Assembly: GCA_965661265.1 (NCBI GenBank)
Contig: CBFIDE010000011.1
Location: 4,786-68,785 of the forward strand
Length of the DNA stretch: 64,000 nt
Source: CBFIDE01 sp965661265
GTDB taxonomy: Bacteria > Bacteroidota > Bacteroidia > Flavobacteriales > Schleiferiaceae
Reading direction: 5' to 3'
Below are positions 43,172-52,079 of the stretch, piece after piece; the first letter of the stretch is position 1; the number at the start of each line of letters is the position of its first letter. The position numbers and the translations under genes were made by a program. Below the pieces are notes generated by a model. The model had not been told where the DNA came from. It saw nothing but the letters and a program-made list of their open reading frames with translations, and ran no database searches.

Positions 43172-44635
43172 TTAGTCTTTTTTAGGGACTCTTTTTAAAG
43201 CTTCTAGGAAGTAGTTCCAAAATTTTGAAACACTCTTAATATTTACCTTTTCGTCTGGAGAGTGCGCATGTCTAATGGTTGGACCAAAAGAGATCATTTC
43301 CATTTCTGGATAATGTTGACCTAATAGCCCACATTCTAATCCTGCGTGACAGGCCATAACATTGGGCTCTTCATGAAACAATTCTTTGTAAAGATCTTTC
43401 ATCATTCCTAACATCTTAGCATTTGGATCTAATTTCCAACCAGGATAAGAACCACTTTGCTCAACATCTGCACCAATCATAAGAAAAGGAGCGCTTACTG
43501 TATCAGCCATATCAAGCTTTGCATACTCTCTATCCGACCTTGTCAAGCATAAGACGTTTAACTCTCCTCCTTTTAATTCTACTCTTGCAACATTATTTGA
43601 TGTCTCCACCAAGTCTTCAACATCAGGGCTCATTCTTTTGATTCCATCATGAACACTACTTAATGCCATTATCAGAGCAGATTGCTCATCTAAGTTCATA
43701 ATTTGCAATGGCAAAACAGCTTGCTCAACGCTCAAAGCCATATTTGGGTCTGTACTAGCAAACTCAGATTGAAGCATTTCAATTTCTTCCTGACATATCT
43801 CTCTTAACAATTCTACATCAGCAGAATCACATACAATAGTGCATTTTGCTTCTCTAGGAATAGCGTTTCTTAAACTACCACCATCAATCTCAGAGATACC
43901 AATTCCTACTTGCTCATCTAGAGCGCGTAAAATTCTTATCAATACTTTGTTGGCATTGGCTCTGCACTTAATGATATCCATTCCAGAATGACCACCTTTT
44001 AAACCAGTAAGGTGAAGATCAAAAGCCTTTTTCCCTTCTTCTAGCTTTTCTGTAACATAATCCCATTTAATATTGATATCGATCCCGCCAGCGCAACCGA
44101 TACTTAGCTCATCATCTTCTTCAGTATCTAAATTCATCAAAATCTCTCCTTTCAAGACATTGGCTTTTAAGCCATGGGCGCCTGTCATTCCAGTTTCCTC
44201 ATCAATAGTAAATAGAGCTTCTAATTCAGGATGTGCTATATCATCAGATGATAATACTGCCATTATTGCTGCAACACCCATTCCGTTATCTGCACCTAAA
44301 GTTGTTCCTTTTGCAGTGACCCAATCCCCATCTATATAAGATTGGATTCCTTGGGTATCAAAATCAAATTCGGTATCTCCGTTCTTTTGATGAACCATAT
44401 CCAAATGCGATTGTAAAACAACCATTTTACGGTCTTCCATGCCTTTAGAGGCAGGCTTTCTTACGATAACATTACCTACTGCATCAACTGTAAAATCTAA
44501 GTTTAAAGATTTTGCGAAGTCAGTAATAAATGCAATTACTTTTTCTTCTTTTTTTGAAGGCCTTGGAACTGCATTTAAATCTTCAAAATGATTCCAAACA
44601 CTTTTGGGCTCTAAATTTCTTACTTCTGTGCTCAT
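43172..44635 (-). CDS. pepD: Aminoacyl-histidine dipeptidase (PepD, M20 family)
   Basis: A 487-residue cytoplasmic metallopeptidase for Xaa-His dipeptides. The co-catalytic zinc motifs are LQSHLDMVHQ, LGADNGMGVAA (bridging Asp), TIDEETGMTGA (catalytic Glu) and the dimerisation-domain GGHSGMDI. The end has ACHAGLECGLLGQHYPEMEMISFGPTIRHAHSPDE, typical of PepD. It starts 3 bases downstream of the prohibitin gene, likely part of the same transcript as HMG-CoA lyase. Confidence 0.95.
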   Translation of the reverse strand: MSTEVRNLEPKSVWNHFEDLNAVPRPSKKEEKVIAFITDFAKSLNLDFTVDAVGNVIVRKPASKGMEDRKMVVLQSHLDMVHQKNGDTEFDFDTQGIQSYIDGDWVTAKGTTLGADNGMGVAAIMAVLSSDDIAHPELEALFTIDEETGMTGAHGLKANVLKGEILMNLDTEEDDELSIGCAGGIDINIKWDYVTEKLEEGKKAFDLHLTGLKGGHSGMDIIKCRANANKVLIRILRALDEQVGIGISEIDGGSLRNAIPREAKCTIVCDSADVELLREICQEEIEMLQSEFASTDPNMALSVEQAVLPLQIMNLDEQSALIMALSSVHDGIKRMSPDVEDLVETSNNVARVELKGGELNVLCLTRSDREYAKLDMADTVSAPFLMIGADVEQSGSYPGWKLDPNAKMLGMMKDLYKELFHEEPNVMACHAGLECGLLGQHYPEMEMISFGPTIRHAHSPDEKVNIKSVSKFWNYFLEALKRVPKKD

Positions 44636-44638
44636 AGT

Positions 44639-45457
44639 TTATTTCTCTGATCCTAATATTATTGGTAAGCCATCATCTCCTGAACCCACTACAATTACCT
44701 TGCTGTTTGGGCTTTCTGATAACTTTAATGTAGCCTCTATACCTTTCTCTCTTAGGATATTATTGGTTAATGAATTGCTAATGATTTTATTAGCGGCGGC
44801 TTTCCCTTCGGCCTCAATTCTCTGACGCTCTGCTTCTTGCTTCGCCTTTTCTAATTTGTATTTATACTCTAAAGATGCCTGCTCCTGCTCTAATTTTCTT
44901 TCAATAGCTTCCTTTAGCTTTAGAGGTAATTGAATATCTCTAATCAAAACTGCATCTAGCACTAGATTTTTAGAAGTTAAATTCTCAGCTGTTCTAGTAA
45001 AGATTTCTTGCTGTATACTCTCTCTCTTGGTTGAGTATAATTCGTCCGGAAGGTATTTTCCAATAACCTCTCTCGTGGCAGATCTAACGGCAGGAACTAT
45101 AATTCTATCATGATAAGAAGGTCCAATATCATCATGAAGATATCCGATCATTTCATCAACTGGCTTATATCTATAAGATAGCTCTGCCTTAATTGTCAAT
45201 CCGTTCTTAGAAAGAACTTCCATTACACTTACATCCTCTTTAACTCTGACATCGTAGATATAGATCTTATCCCAAGGAAATTTCATGTGAAATCCTTGAC
45301 CAAAAACCATTTCTTTATCAAGTCCACCTTGGAAATACCTAAATATTACTCCTCTCTCTCCTGAGCCAATATTGTAGGTGATACTATTCCACCCAATTAC
45401 TACTATAAGTAAGGCGAAAAAGCCAATAATGGCAGCTGTTGTTCTTTTTGTATTCAT
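44639..45457 (-). CDS. Prohibitin-family (SPFH/Band 7) protein
   Basis: A 272-residue protein with an N-terminal membrane anchor (TAAIIGFFALLIVVIGW). The SPFH domain (GERGVIFRYFQGGLDKEMVFGQGFHMKFPWD) follows, with the prohibitin-like RSATREVIGKYLPDELYSTKRESIQQEIF, then a coiled-coil rich in Glu/Lys/Arg (LEKAKQEAERQRIEAEGKAAANKII). Prohibitin-like rings organise membranes and proteases. It is in the same run as the VWA-like and FabG genes, with a 9-base gap upstream. Confidence 0.92.
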   Translation of the reverse strand: MNTKRTTAAIIGFFALLIVVIGWNSITYNIGSGERGVIFRYFQGGLDKEMVFGQGFHMKFPWDKIYIYDVRVKEDVSVMEVLSKNGLTIKAELSYRYKPVDEMIGYLHDDIGPSYHDRIIVPAVRSATREVIGKYLPDELYSTKRESIQQEIFTRTAENLTSKNLVLDAVLIRDIQLPLKLKEAIERKLEQEQASLEYKYKLEKAKQEAERQRIEAEGKAAANKIISNSLTNNILREKGIEATLKLSESPNSKVIVVGSGDDGLPIILGSEK

Positions 45458-45466
45458 TTCCTTTAA

Positions 45467-47479
45467 TTAATTATTACCAAATAATTTACGTAAAACCCAT
45501 TCTACTGCAAGAAGCAGTAAAAGCACTATATAGAGCCATTTCTGACTTAAAATATTATCAACTTTCTCAATAAATTCGATTCTTGAACTTACTTCTAAAT
45601 TCTCATTCAAATCCTTATAAATACTCTGTGAGTTTTCCAAAGTATAAAACTTCCCATCACTAATATGGCTTAGACTTCTAAGCATCTTAAAATCAGATGA
45701 CTTATTGCTATATTCAATCTGAGAATCTTCAATTAAAAGATTTCCATTCCTTTCTATTTTCTGCCCCTGATATTCTAAACTCGCTCTCCATTTATAAACT
45801 CCTGGATTTTGAATTTGTAAGGAAGCCTTATAGTCCTTTAATCCTCTGCTAAATACCTGTTCAAATTCCTTGCCTGAACTATCTATAAGGACTAATTGGC
45901 AGTCAGCTGTATTATTTAATTCTAAAGATTCATCTAAAAAGCTTGCTTTAAAGGATATCGGACTATTTAAAGATTGAATTGGCTCAACGTCTACAACAAG
46001 ATCGTTTGACTTTTCGCTGGCGCTTAAATATTGTAAGTTCTTATTAATAAAGGAGTTAAATACTTCATGAGAATCTGTCTTTCGGTATAGGTAGAATCTC
46101 CATTTCCAGAAATTGGAGACCAAAGATTTTATGGACTTCCTATTGTCTTCTATATCATATGACCAAACAGGATTTTGTGTTTCTATGCCATTTAGGCTTT
46201 TAAATAATAAATGCTTAGAGCTTTCGCGACTACTTATATCGCCGAAAGGCAAAGATACAGGAGGCAAATCCTTAGCTAAATCTAAAAAGTCAGGATCTAT
46301 TTCAAATAATTGAAAATCAGGATTCACATATACTTGTGCCTGCTCATACTTTTCCTTTATAAACTTATATCCAAATTTCCTTTGATTTTGAAAGCTAGAA
46401 TTTGGTCCATAAAATAACCAATATGGCTTTTTAGATTTGTTCACAGACTCAAAGACTCCTAAACTAACCTCATACAGTATATAGGCCAAGACTTCCTCGT
46501 CATACTGGAAATCATCCACACTAAGAAGCTCTAGATTGTACGCCCTAAGGTCTTTCATGGCCGAGCGAATAGCACCTATATCCGGGTTTAAAGACTTATA
46601 AACTAAGACTATTTTTTTGGTCCTTTCTTCTACAGATATTGAAAACTTAGCCTCATTATTACTATAAACTAACTCTTCTTCTAATTCACTTAAGACAAGT
46701 TGATAGGATTTTATTCCAGAACTATCTTCACGTAAATAGAAGGTTTCATTGATATAAGGGTTTGCATCTTGAAACGAATAAGTTTTATTGACAAGCACCT
46801 TATAATCAGAATCATAGATTTTAAGACTGAAAGAATTAGAACTGAGATTGACCCCTTTAATTTTTACTTTAACAGGAAACTTATTAGCAGGGTAGGTTGT
46901 TTTATTCAGTTGAACAGATTCAATATATAAATCTGACGTACTGCTACTATCTCCTATCCCAATGGTGTAAACAGGTACAGCGGAGTTTGAATTATTTAGG
47001 GAAGGATCTGATCCAATGTTGTTCAGACCGTCAGTTTCAAGAATTATGGCCGCTAAGGGTCTTGAATCATATATCTCACGTATTTTATTGAGGCTTCCGC
47101 CGATATTAGTAAGGCCTTTTTGCAAAGAATCAGAGGAGGTAAACTGAAGTTCGGATGCAAAGTACTTTTGTTGAACTTCATATTTATCACTCAACAATTC
47201 AGTATCTAAATCAAATCGCGCAAAGCTATCTGTAGAATAAGACTGATCAATTAGATGGAGAACAATTGGTTTCTTTTCAATTTCCTCCGTTTTCTTCAAA
47301 AATGGCCCAATAAGAAGTATAGCAATAATAAAAAGGCTTAGAAACCTTAAAATACCGAGAGTGAGCTTAAGACCTTTGCCGTATTTTGAATTATAATACA
47401 GAAAAAAAGATAGAAGTGACGACACAAAGGCCGCCACTATTATTCCAATTATTGAGTATTCTGTGGAGAATTCGAGCAT
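45467..47479 (-). CDS. VWA/BatA-like membrane protein
   Basis: A 670-residue protein with two N-terminal helices (IIVAAFVSSLLSFFLYY and LKLTLGILRFLSLFIIAILLIG), then a VWA-like region in which the usual MIDAS start is replaced by LHLIDQSYSTD and continues AAIILETDGLNNIGSDPSLN with IPVYTIGIGDSS-like VPVYTIGIGDSS. Beta-sandwich domains follow and a single C-terminal helix anchors it (LYIVLLLLLAVEWVLRKLFG). It is similar in build to membrane BatA/aerotolerance-like proteins, but with the metal site incomplete. The role is unknown. Confidence 0.7.
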   Translation of the reverse strand: MLEFSTEYSIIGIIVAAFVSSLLSFFLYYNSKYGKGLKLTLGILRFLSLFIIAILLIGPFLKKTEEIEKKPIVLHLIDQSYSTDSFARFDLDTELLSDKYEVQQKYFASELQFTSSDSLQKGLTNIGGSLNKIREIYDSRPLAAIILETDGLNNIGSDPSLNNSNSAVPVYTIGIGDSSSTSDLYIESVQLNKTTYPANKFPVKVKIKGVNLSSNSFSLKIYDSDYKVLVNKTYSFQDANPYINETFYLREDSSGIKSYQLVLSELEEELVYSNNEAKFSISVEERTKKIVLVYKSLNPDIGAIRSAMKDLRAYNLELLSVDDFQYDEEVLAYILYEVSLGVFESVNKSKKPYWLFYGPNSSFQNQRKFGYKFIKEKYEQAQVYVNPDFQLFEIDPDFLDLAKDLPPVSLPFGDISSRESSKHLLFKSLNGIETQNPVWSYDIEDNRKSIKSLVSNFWKWRFYLYRKTDSHEVFNSFINKNLQYLSASEKSNDLVVDVEPIQSLNSPISFKASFLDESLELNNTADCQLVLIDSSGKEFEQVFSRGLKDYKASLQIQNPGVYKWRASLEYQGQKIERNGNLLIEDSQIEYSNKSSDFKMLRSLSHISDGKFYTLENSQSIYKDLNENLEVSSRIEFIEKVDNILSQKWLYIVLLLLLAVEWVLRKLFGNN

Positions 47480-48226
47480 TTACGTTAGCATTCCACCATC
47501 CACATTAAGGACTTGTCCTGTAACATAAGTAGATAAATCTGAAGCTAAAAATAAGCAAGCATTAGCAATATCTTCTGGAGATCCACCTCTTTTCAAAGGA
47601 ATAGCATCTCTCCATGATTGCACAGTTGCAGGATCTAGTTTTCCGGTCATCTCAGTTTCAATAAAACCAGGAGCTATCGCATTACATCTAATACCTCTGG
47701 ATCCAATCTCAAGAGCTACAGACTTTGTGAAACCAATCATACCAGCTTTTGAAGCAGCGTAGTTAGCTTGTCCAGCATTTCCCTTTACTCCTACAACAGA
47801 GCTCATATTGATTATGGAGCCGCTTCTTTGCTTCAACATATTTCTTTGAACTGCTTTGGTAAGGTTAAAGACAGATTTTAAATTAATCTCGATTACTGAA
47901 TCAAAATCTTGCTCAGACATTCTCATTAATAAATTGTCTTTAGTGATACCAGCATTATTGATTACGATATCAATTTTCCCAAATTCAGCATGCACCGCCT
48001 GTGCCAATTCTTCAGCCTGATCCATTTTAGAAGCATCAGACTTATAAGACTTAGCTTTGATTCCTTTTGCAGCTAATTCTTTTTCTAGGGCTAAAGCCGA
48101 TTCAGAACTAGATAGATATGTGAAGGCTACATCTGCGCCATGATCAGCAAATACTTCTACAATACCTTTACCTATTCCTTTTGAACCTCCTGTAATTAAG
48201 GCTACTTTACCTTCTAATAATTTCAT
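47480..48226 (-). CDS. fabG: 3-oxoacyl-ACP reductase FabG
   Basis: A 248-residue short-chain dehydrogenase reducing 3-oxoacyl-ACP with NADPH. TGGSKGIGKGI is the cofactor loop, NNAGITKDNLLMRM is FabG-specific, and MSSVVGVKGNAGQANYAASKAG holds Ser, Tyr and Lys of the catalytic site. The end VTGQVLNVDGGML is standard. Its stop directly abuts the start of the VWA-like gene, so they are cotranscribed. Confidence 0.94.
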   Translation of the reverse strand: MKLLEGKVALITGGSKGIGKGIVEVFADHGADVAFTYLSSSESALALEKELAAKGIKAKSYKSDASKMDQAEELAQAVHAEFGKIDIVINNAGITKDNLLMRMSEQDFDSVIEINLKSVFNLTKAVQRNMLKQRSGSIINMSSVVGVKGNAGQANYAASKAGMIGFTKSVALEIGSRGIRCNAIAPGFIETEMTGKLDPATVQSWRDAIPLKRGGSPEDIANACLFLASDLSTYVTGQVLNVDGGMLT

Positions 48227-48264
48227 TGCTTATTTTTTTCAAATATAGTTAGGATAATTCTTTT

Positions 48265-48702
48265 TTAACTCCATTCAAAGTCATCACTCTTTGGCATGCC
48301 TTTCATGCTCTCAGCAGCTTTTGGAGGAGGAACCGTAAGTTTTCTTAGCTTGGTATCCATAAAGGCTCCGTGGACAATTAAAATCGCGCAAAGCTCCTCT
48401 CCTCTCATAAATTCATGCTTAATACTAAACCTACTTAAGTCTTCTTTCAATTTAGAAACCTGTGCTCTAATCACAATTCTATCACCTAAGTGTAACTCTT
48501 TAAGAAAGCTACATTCTTCTTTGAATAGAATGGGACCAAAATTCATGCTCGCCATATCTTTGAGGCTTAAGCCATTTTGAACTAGAAAAACAGTTCGGGC
48601 TTGAGCAGCCAAATCATAGTAAACTGAGTGCCTTAAATGGTAATTAGGGTCTAAGTCACTCCATCTCAAACTAACGGGGTATTCAAATGTATCTTTGGAC
48701 AT
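48265..48702 (-). CDS. Acyl-CoA thioesterase, 4HBT hotdog family
   Basis: A 145-residue hotdog protein. The start VSLRWSDLDPNYHLRHSVYYDLAAQART carries the catalytic Asp of the 4-hydroxybenzoyl-CoA-thioesterase type; FKEECSFLKELHLGDRIVIRAQVS and FSIKHEFMRGEELCAILIVHGAFMD complete the fold. It hydrolyses an acyl thioester of unknown chain. It is probably in the same run as fabG, 38 bases upstream, which suggests acyl-chain metabolism. Confidence 0.85.
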   Translation of the reverse strand: MSKDTFEYPVSLRWSDLDPNYHLRHSVYYDLAAQARTVFLVQNGLSLKDMASMNFGPILFKEECSFLKELHLGDRIVIRAQVSKLKEDLSRFSIKHEFMRGEELCAILIVHGAFMDTKLRKLTVPPPKAAESMKGMPKSDDFEWS

Positions 48703-48771
48703 TATTATTCAGAATCTTCATTAAGACGACAAGTTACTTTAGAAGAACTAAATAAAAAATCTATTAGAGAT

Positions 48772-49131
48772 TTATTCTTTAGAGAATTCAAGATTTGATT
48801 GATTCTCTATAATTATAAGTCTATCTAGATCTAAATAGTAGTAAATATCAGCGCACGCAAAAAGAGAAACGCAATCATCTAAGTCCTCTTTAAAGGAGAA
48901 GACATTAATATTGAAGCCAAAAGCTTCCAAGACTATTAATTGATTCTTCACCAGCTTGGTTTTATTCTTTAAAATTTTATAATTCTTCTTTAATTGAGCT
49001 TGAATAGATAAAAGTTCTATCAATGATTTTCTTTCATCTAGTTTAAATGATTGCGATCTACAAAGGTCATCACAAAACTTCTTATCTCTTCTACCGTATA
49101 GAATTTCACCACAATATGAACAATTACTCAT
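48772..49131 (-). CDS. Small zinc-ribbon protein, unrecognised
   Basis: A 119-residue protein whose first 30 residues are CSYCGEILYGRRDKKFCDDLCRSQ, a four-cysteine zinc ribbon seen at the start of many short Bacteroidota proteins. A helical, lysine-rich middle follows (LKKNYKILKNKTKLVKNQL) and an acidic C-terminus. The middle part is often annotated as DNA- or RNA-associated, but nothing specific can be said. It is divergent from ssb. Confidence 0.7.
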   Translation of the reverse strand: MSNCSYCGEILYGRRDKKFCDDLCRSQSFKLDERKSLIELLSIQAQLKKNYKILKNKTKLVKNQLIVLEAFGFNINVFSFKEDLDDCVSLFACADIYYYLDLDRLIIIENQSNLEFSKE

Positions 49132-49190
49132 AGTCTTTTCTATTTAAGATACAGATTATGCAAGAGTCTTGAAGCGTTTCTTATACGGCT

Positions 49191-49211
49191 ATTGCAATGA
49201 GCTCTTGCAAT
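49191..49211 (+). promoter_or_regulatory. Inverted repeat in the ssb promoter region
   Basis: ATTGCAA / TTGCAAT form a perfect 7-base dyad around the 7-base spacer TGAGCTC, 29 bases before the ssb ATG and overlapping a -7-like AATCTTTG. Possible operator. Confidence 0.45.
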
Positions 49212-49240
49212 CTTTGCTGAATAATCAAAAACCGTTTACA

Positions 49241-49573
49241 ATGAACATGAGAAACAGAGTTCAGTTAATTGGCCGCCCAGGAGCGGACCCAGAACTAAAG
49301 AAACTAGACAATGGAAACAGTGTCGTCAATTTTTCATTGGCAACCAACGAATCTTATTCTAATTCTAAAGGAGAGAAAGTTGATAATACCCAATGGCATA
49401 ATTTAGTAGCCTGGGGAAAGCTTGCTGAATTGGTATCTAAATACGTTAAGAAAGGGAAAGAAGTTGCCGTTGAAGGACGCATGGTAACTAAGAAGTATGA
49501 GGATAGCAAAGGTGAGACTAAGTACATCTCAGAGGTAATACTTAGTGATCTTCTACTTTTAGGAAATAAGTAA
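49241..49573 (+). CDS. ssb: Single-stranded DNA-binding protein
   Basis: A 110-residue OB-fold protein binding ssDNA in replication and repair. MRNRVQLIGRPGADPELKKLDNG, VVNFSLATNESY, TQWHNLVAWGKLAELVSKYVKKGKEVAVEGRMVTKKYEDSKGET are the family blocks. It lacks the acidic C-terminal tail (typically DDIPF) that recruits partners, ending at LLLLGNK. So it may be the short paralogue that many Bacteroidota carry besides a full SSB. The ATG at 49241 (or 49247) is used since the upstream frame is non-conserved. Confidence 0.92.
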   Translation: MNMRNRVQLIGRPGADPELKKLDNGNSVVNFSLATNESYSNSKGEKVDNTQWHNLVAWGKLAELVSKYVKKGKEVAVEGRMVTKKYEDSKGETKYISEVILSDLLLLGNK

Positions 49574-49657
49574 ACCTTTGGAACAGCTCTATTTATAGGG
49601 CTGTTTCAATTTCTTTCGGGATCTAGTTTGTAGCTTTGTGTCAAACACAAAATTCAA

Positions 49658-50488
49658 ATGAGAACAAAACAATTAATAGTATTCGGGTTTTCAGGCCTAT
49701 TAGCAATTTCTTGTACCAATACTGAAAGTTCAAAAACAACAGAAACTGTTGAAGAGGTCACTGAAGTGCTTACTGAAACCGCTGTGCTTGATTATCCTGA
49801 AGAAATTTCAATAGGCAGTCTAAAGATTTATCCTGCAACAGAATCAGCATCCTTCCCAGAGGCTAGCTTAAAACTTAATGAAGTTTCAACTGAAGGCCTA
49901 TCCGTTAATTTTGACTTTATGGTTCAAAACTACGAATTAGGAGCCCAAACACCTGATGTTGAAGAAAAGGGCCTAGCCAATAGCGGCAAAGGGCAACACA
50001 TTCACCTAATAGTAAACAACGGTCCTTATTCTGCTCATTATGAGAATAGTTTCTCTAAAGAGTTTGAAGCAGGCAGTTATTACGCTTTAGCATTTCTTTC
50101 TAGATCTTATCATGAAAGTGTAAAGAATGGTAAAGCTTTTCAGATTTTCAGCTTTAATGTTGGTGAAGAAACAGCAGCAAAAGAGTATGATTTTGAACAA
50201 GCATTACTTTTTTATAGCCGACCTAAAGGAACTTATAAAGGTGAGGTAACATCTAAGATTCTATTAGACTTTTTTGTTGCTAACACTAGCTTAGGAGAAA
50301 ATGGTCATCTTATTTCTGTTCAAATAAATGATGAAGAAAGCTTTATTCTTGATACTTGGCAAGCTTATTATATAGAAGGTTTACCAATGGGTGAGAATAA
50401 AATAATCATGAGTTTATTGAATTCAGATTTGGAAGAAGTAAATCCAGAAATGAATAAGATTGAAAGGACTTTTATTCTTGAAGAATAA
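49658..50488 (+). CDS. Hypothetical lipoprotein
   Basis: A 276-residue lipoprotein with signal ending LLAISC (acylated Cys), then a Thr/Glu-rich spacer (TETVEEVTEVLTETA). The body has two similar beta-rich domains: the first with GQHIHLIVNNGPYSAHYENSF, the second with NGHLISVQINDEESFILDTWQAYYIEGLPMGENKIIMSLL. The repeat of an H-x-x-x-x-x-N/D plus Y pattern suggests duplicated ligand-binding modules. No function is recognised. It is a single gene facing a shared terminator. Confidence 0.75.
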   Translation: MRTKQLIVFGFSGLLAISCTNTESSKTTETVEEVTEVLTETAVLDYPEEISIGSLKIYPATESASFPEASLKLNEVSTEGLSVNFDFMVQNYELGAQTPDVEEKGLANSGKGQHIHLIVNNGPYSAHYENSFSKEFEAGSYYALAFLSRSYHESVKNGKAFQIFSFNVGEETAAKEYDFEQALLFYSRPKGTYKGEVTSKILLDFFVANTSLGENGHLISVQINDEESFILDTWQAYYIEGLPMGENKIIMSLLNSDLEEVNPEMNKIERTFILEE

Positions 50489-50510
50489 TTCAGGAAAATA
50501 GAGGCATAAA

Positions 50511-50537
50511 AAAAGGCTCCCCATTGGGAGCCTTTTT
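50511..50537. terminator. Bidirectional terminator
   Basis: Hairpin AAAAGGCTCCC-catt-GGGAGCCTTTTT between the lipoprotein gene and the convergent T9SS protein gene, with A and T runs on each side. Confidence 0.93.
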
Positions 50538-50555
50538 AATTTGATAGAAGATGTC

Positions 50556-51260
50556 CTAGAACATGATCTTTTTAGTCTTAACAAAACCGTTTTGATCTGC
50601 AATCTTAACGATATACACACCACGATTAGTAAGCTCTAAAGCTACTTCAGTATTGATTGTACCACCTTTATTCTCTAATGGTGCATTGAATACCTCTTGT
50701 CCAGCCATGTTGATAACGCTGATAGTGCTATTATCTAAATTCTCCATTGCAGATATATCTACGTGGTAGATACCATTAGCAAAGAAAGAATTGTCATGGA
50801 TAGAGATTAAAGAAAACTCTCCAACACTAACGCTTGAGTTTGTATAGCTAATTGTATTACAATCTGTATTATTAGTAGTATCAGACTCAGTAATACCTTG
50901 CCATCCAAATACTACAGCTAAGCCACAGAAATTGATTGAACCAGAAGCACCACCTTGAAGACCAAATTGTCTTGTAAGAGTAGTTGAATCTCCAGCATTA
51001 ATATTGACAAGATCAAGATAAATAACACTACCTCCTTGACCATTTCCGATTAGGCTTCCATTAATTGTTGGTGCCCAAACTAAAGAGTCAGCTGCTACTA
51101 AATTTACAGTACCAGAGTTAATTACTCTAAGGTCAATATTAAATGTTTGACCAGATACAATGTTTGTAGTAGGACTTAAAAGTTTTACCGCTATATCTTC
51201 TTGAGCAGTAACAAAACCTGCAGAGAAAGCAAAAGCAGCTAAAAGTAAAAGTTTTTTCAT
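50556..51260 (-). CDS. T9SS type A sorting-domain protein
   Basis: A 234-residue secreted protein. The signal peptide is MKKLLLLAAFAFSAGFVTAQ. A CARDB-like beta-sandwich follows at about 20-140 (AVKLLSPTTNIVSGQTFNIDLRVINSGTVNL), and the last 75 residues form the T9SS type A domain (ISVINMAGQEVFNAPLENKG, then NRGVYIVKIADQNGFVKTKKIMF). It is exported through the outer membrane and processed at the surface. The domain suggests adhesion or scaffolding. The ATG at 51260 begins the signal peptide. Confidence 0.88.
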   Translation of the reverse strand: MKKLLLLAAFAFSAGFVTAQEDIAVKLLSPTTNIVSGQTFNIDLRVINSGTVNLVAADSLVWAPTINGSLIGNGQGGSVIYLDLVNINAGDSTTLTRQFGLQGGASGSINFCGLAVVFGWQGITESDTTNNTDCNTISYTNSSVSVGEFSLISIHDNSFFANGIYHVDISAMENLDNSTISVINMAGQEVFNAPLENKGGTINTEVALELTNRGVYIVKIADQNGFVKTKKIMF

Positions 51261-51325
51261 TATGTATTTTTTTATGTTAATCGTCAAAGATAAATTAATT
51301 TGTAAGAAAAGTACGATTAGATTTT

Positions 51326-52048
51326 TTACGATTTCATTTTTGACTTTTTATCCAAGCGTAGGTTTACAACCTCCACTCCTAAAGAGAAGGCTACGGCAAA
51401 GTATATATAGCCTTTTGGAATTTCCTGATGGAATGATTCAGCGATTAAAATAAAGCCTATCAATATTAAAAATGCCAAAGCTAGAATCTGCAAACTGGGG
51501 AATTTTTGAATGAATTCGCTTATCTTCTTAGCAAATGCAAGCATTATAAGTAGTGAGATGATTACTGCAATAATCATAATTAAAATTTCTCTTGTCATAC
51601 CAATAGCGGTAAGAATGGAATCAAAAGAAAAAACGATATCCAATAAGCCAATTTGAACAATTGCCATAAACAAACTACCACTTGCCTTAGTCTCAGTACT
51701 ATGGTCTGAACTTGCTACTTTATGATGAATCTCCCTAGTACTTTTCATTAAGAGAAAAAGACCCCCAAAAAACAATATCAAGTCTCTTCCTGTAACAGCA
51801 TGTTCAAAAACTTCAAATAATGGCTGAGTGAATCCAATGATCCAGCTTATTCCTAATAGCATTAAGACTCTGAATAATAAGGCCAGTCCTATACCAGCTG
51901 TCCGTGCCATTCCTTGAATTTCTTCAGGAAGCTTATTAGTCATTAAGCTGATAAAAATGATATTATCTATTCCTAAAACGATCTCTAAAAAGCTAAGAGT
52001 TAAAAGTGCTATCCAAGCATCTGCTGTTGCAAAAATTGTAAAGTCCAT
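51326..52048 (-). CDS. TerC-family membrane protein
   Basis: A 240-residue protein with about seven helices. The TerC pattern LTLSFLEIVLGIDNIIFISLMTNKLP, with paired acidic residues in the membrane (LEIVLGIDN and LDIVFSFDS), marks the family, which is linked to metal (manganese) export and tellurite resistance. The ATG at 52048 is used rather than an in-frame TTG at 52054. A strong terminator hairpin ends only four bases upstream of its start. Confidence 0.88.
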   Translation of the reverse strand: MDFTIFATADAWIALLTLSFLEIVLGIDNIIFISLMTNKLPEEIQGMARTAGIGLALLFRVLMLLGISWIIGFTQPLFEVFEHAVTGRDLILFFGGLFLLMKSTREIHHKVASSDHSTETKASGSLFMAIVQIGLLDIVFSFDSILTAIGMTREILIMIIAVIISLLIMLAFAKKISEFIQKFPSLQILALAFLILIGFILIAESFHQEIPKGYIYFAVAFSLGVEVVNLRLDKKSKMKS

Positions 52049-52052
52049 AAGC

Positions 52053-52072
52053 AAAAAGGCCCCGAAGGGCCT
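52053..52072 (-). terminator. Terminator between DPP III and terC
   Basis: On the minus strand AGGCCC-TTCG-GGGCCT forms a stable UUCG hairpin followed by TTTTT. It starts 7 bases past the DPP III stop and ends 4 bases before the terC ATG. Confidence 0.9.
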
Positions 52073-52079
52073 ATTTAAT

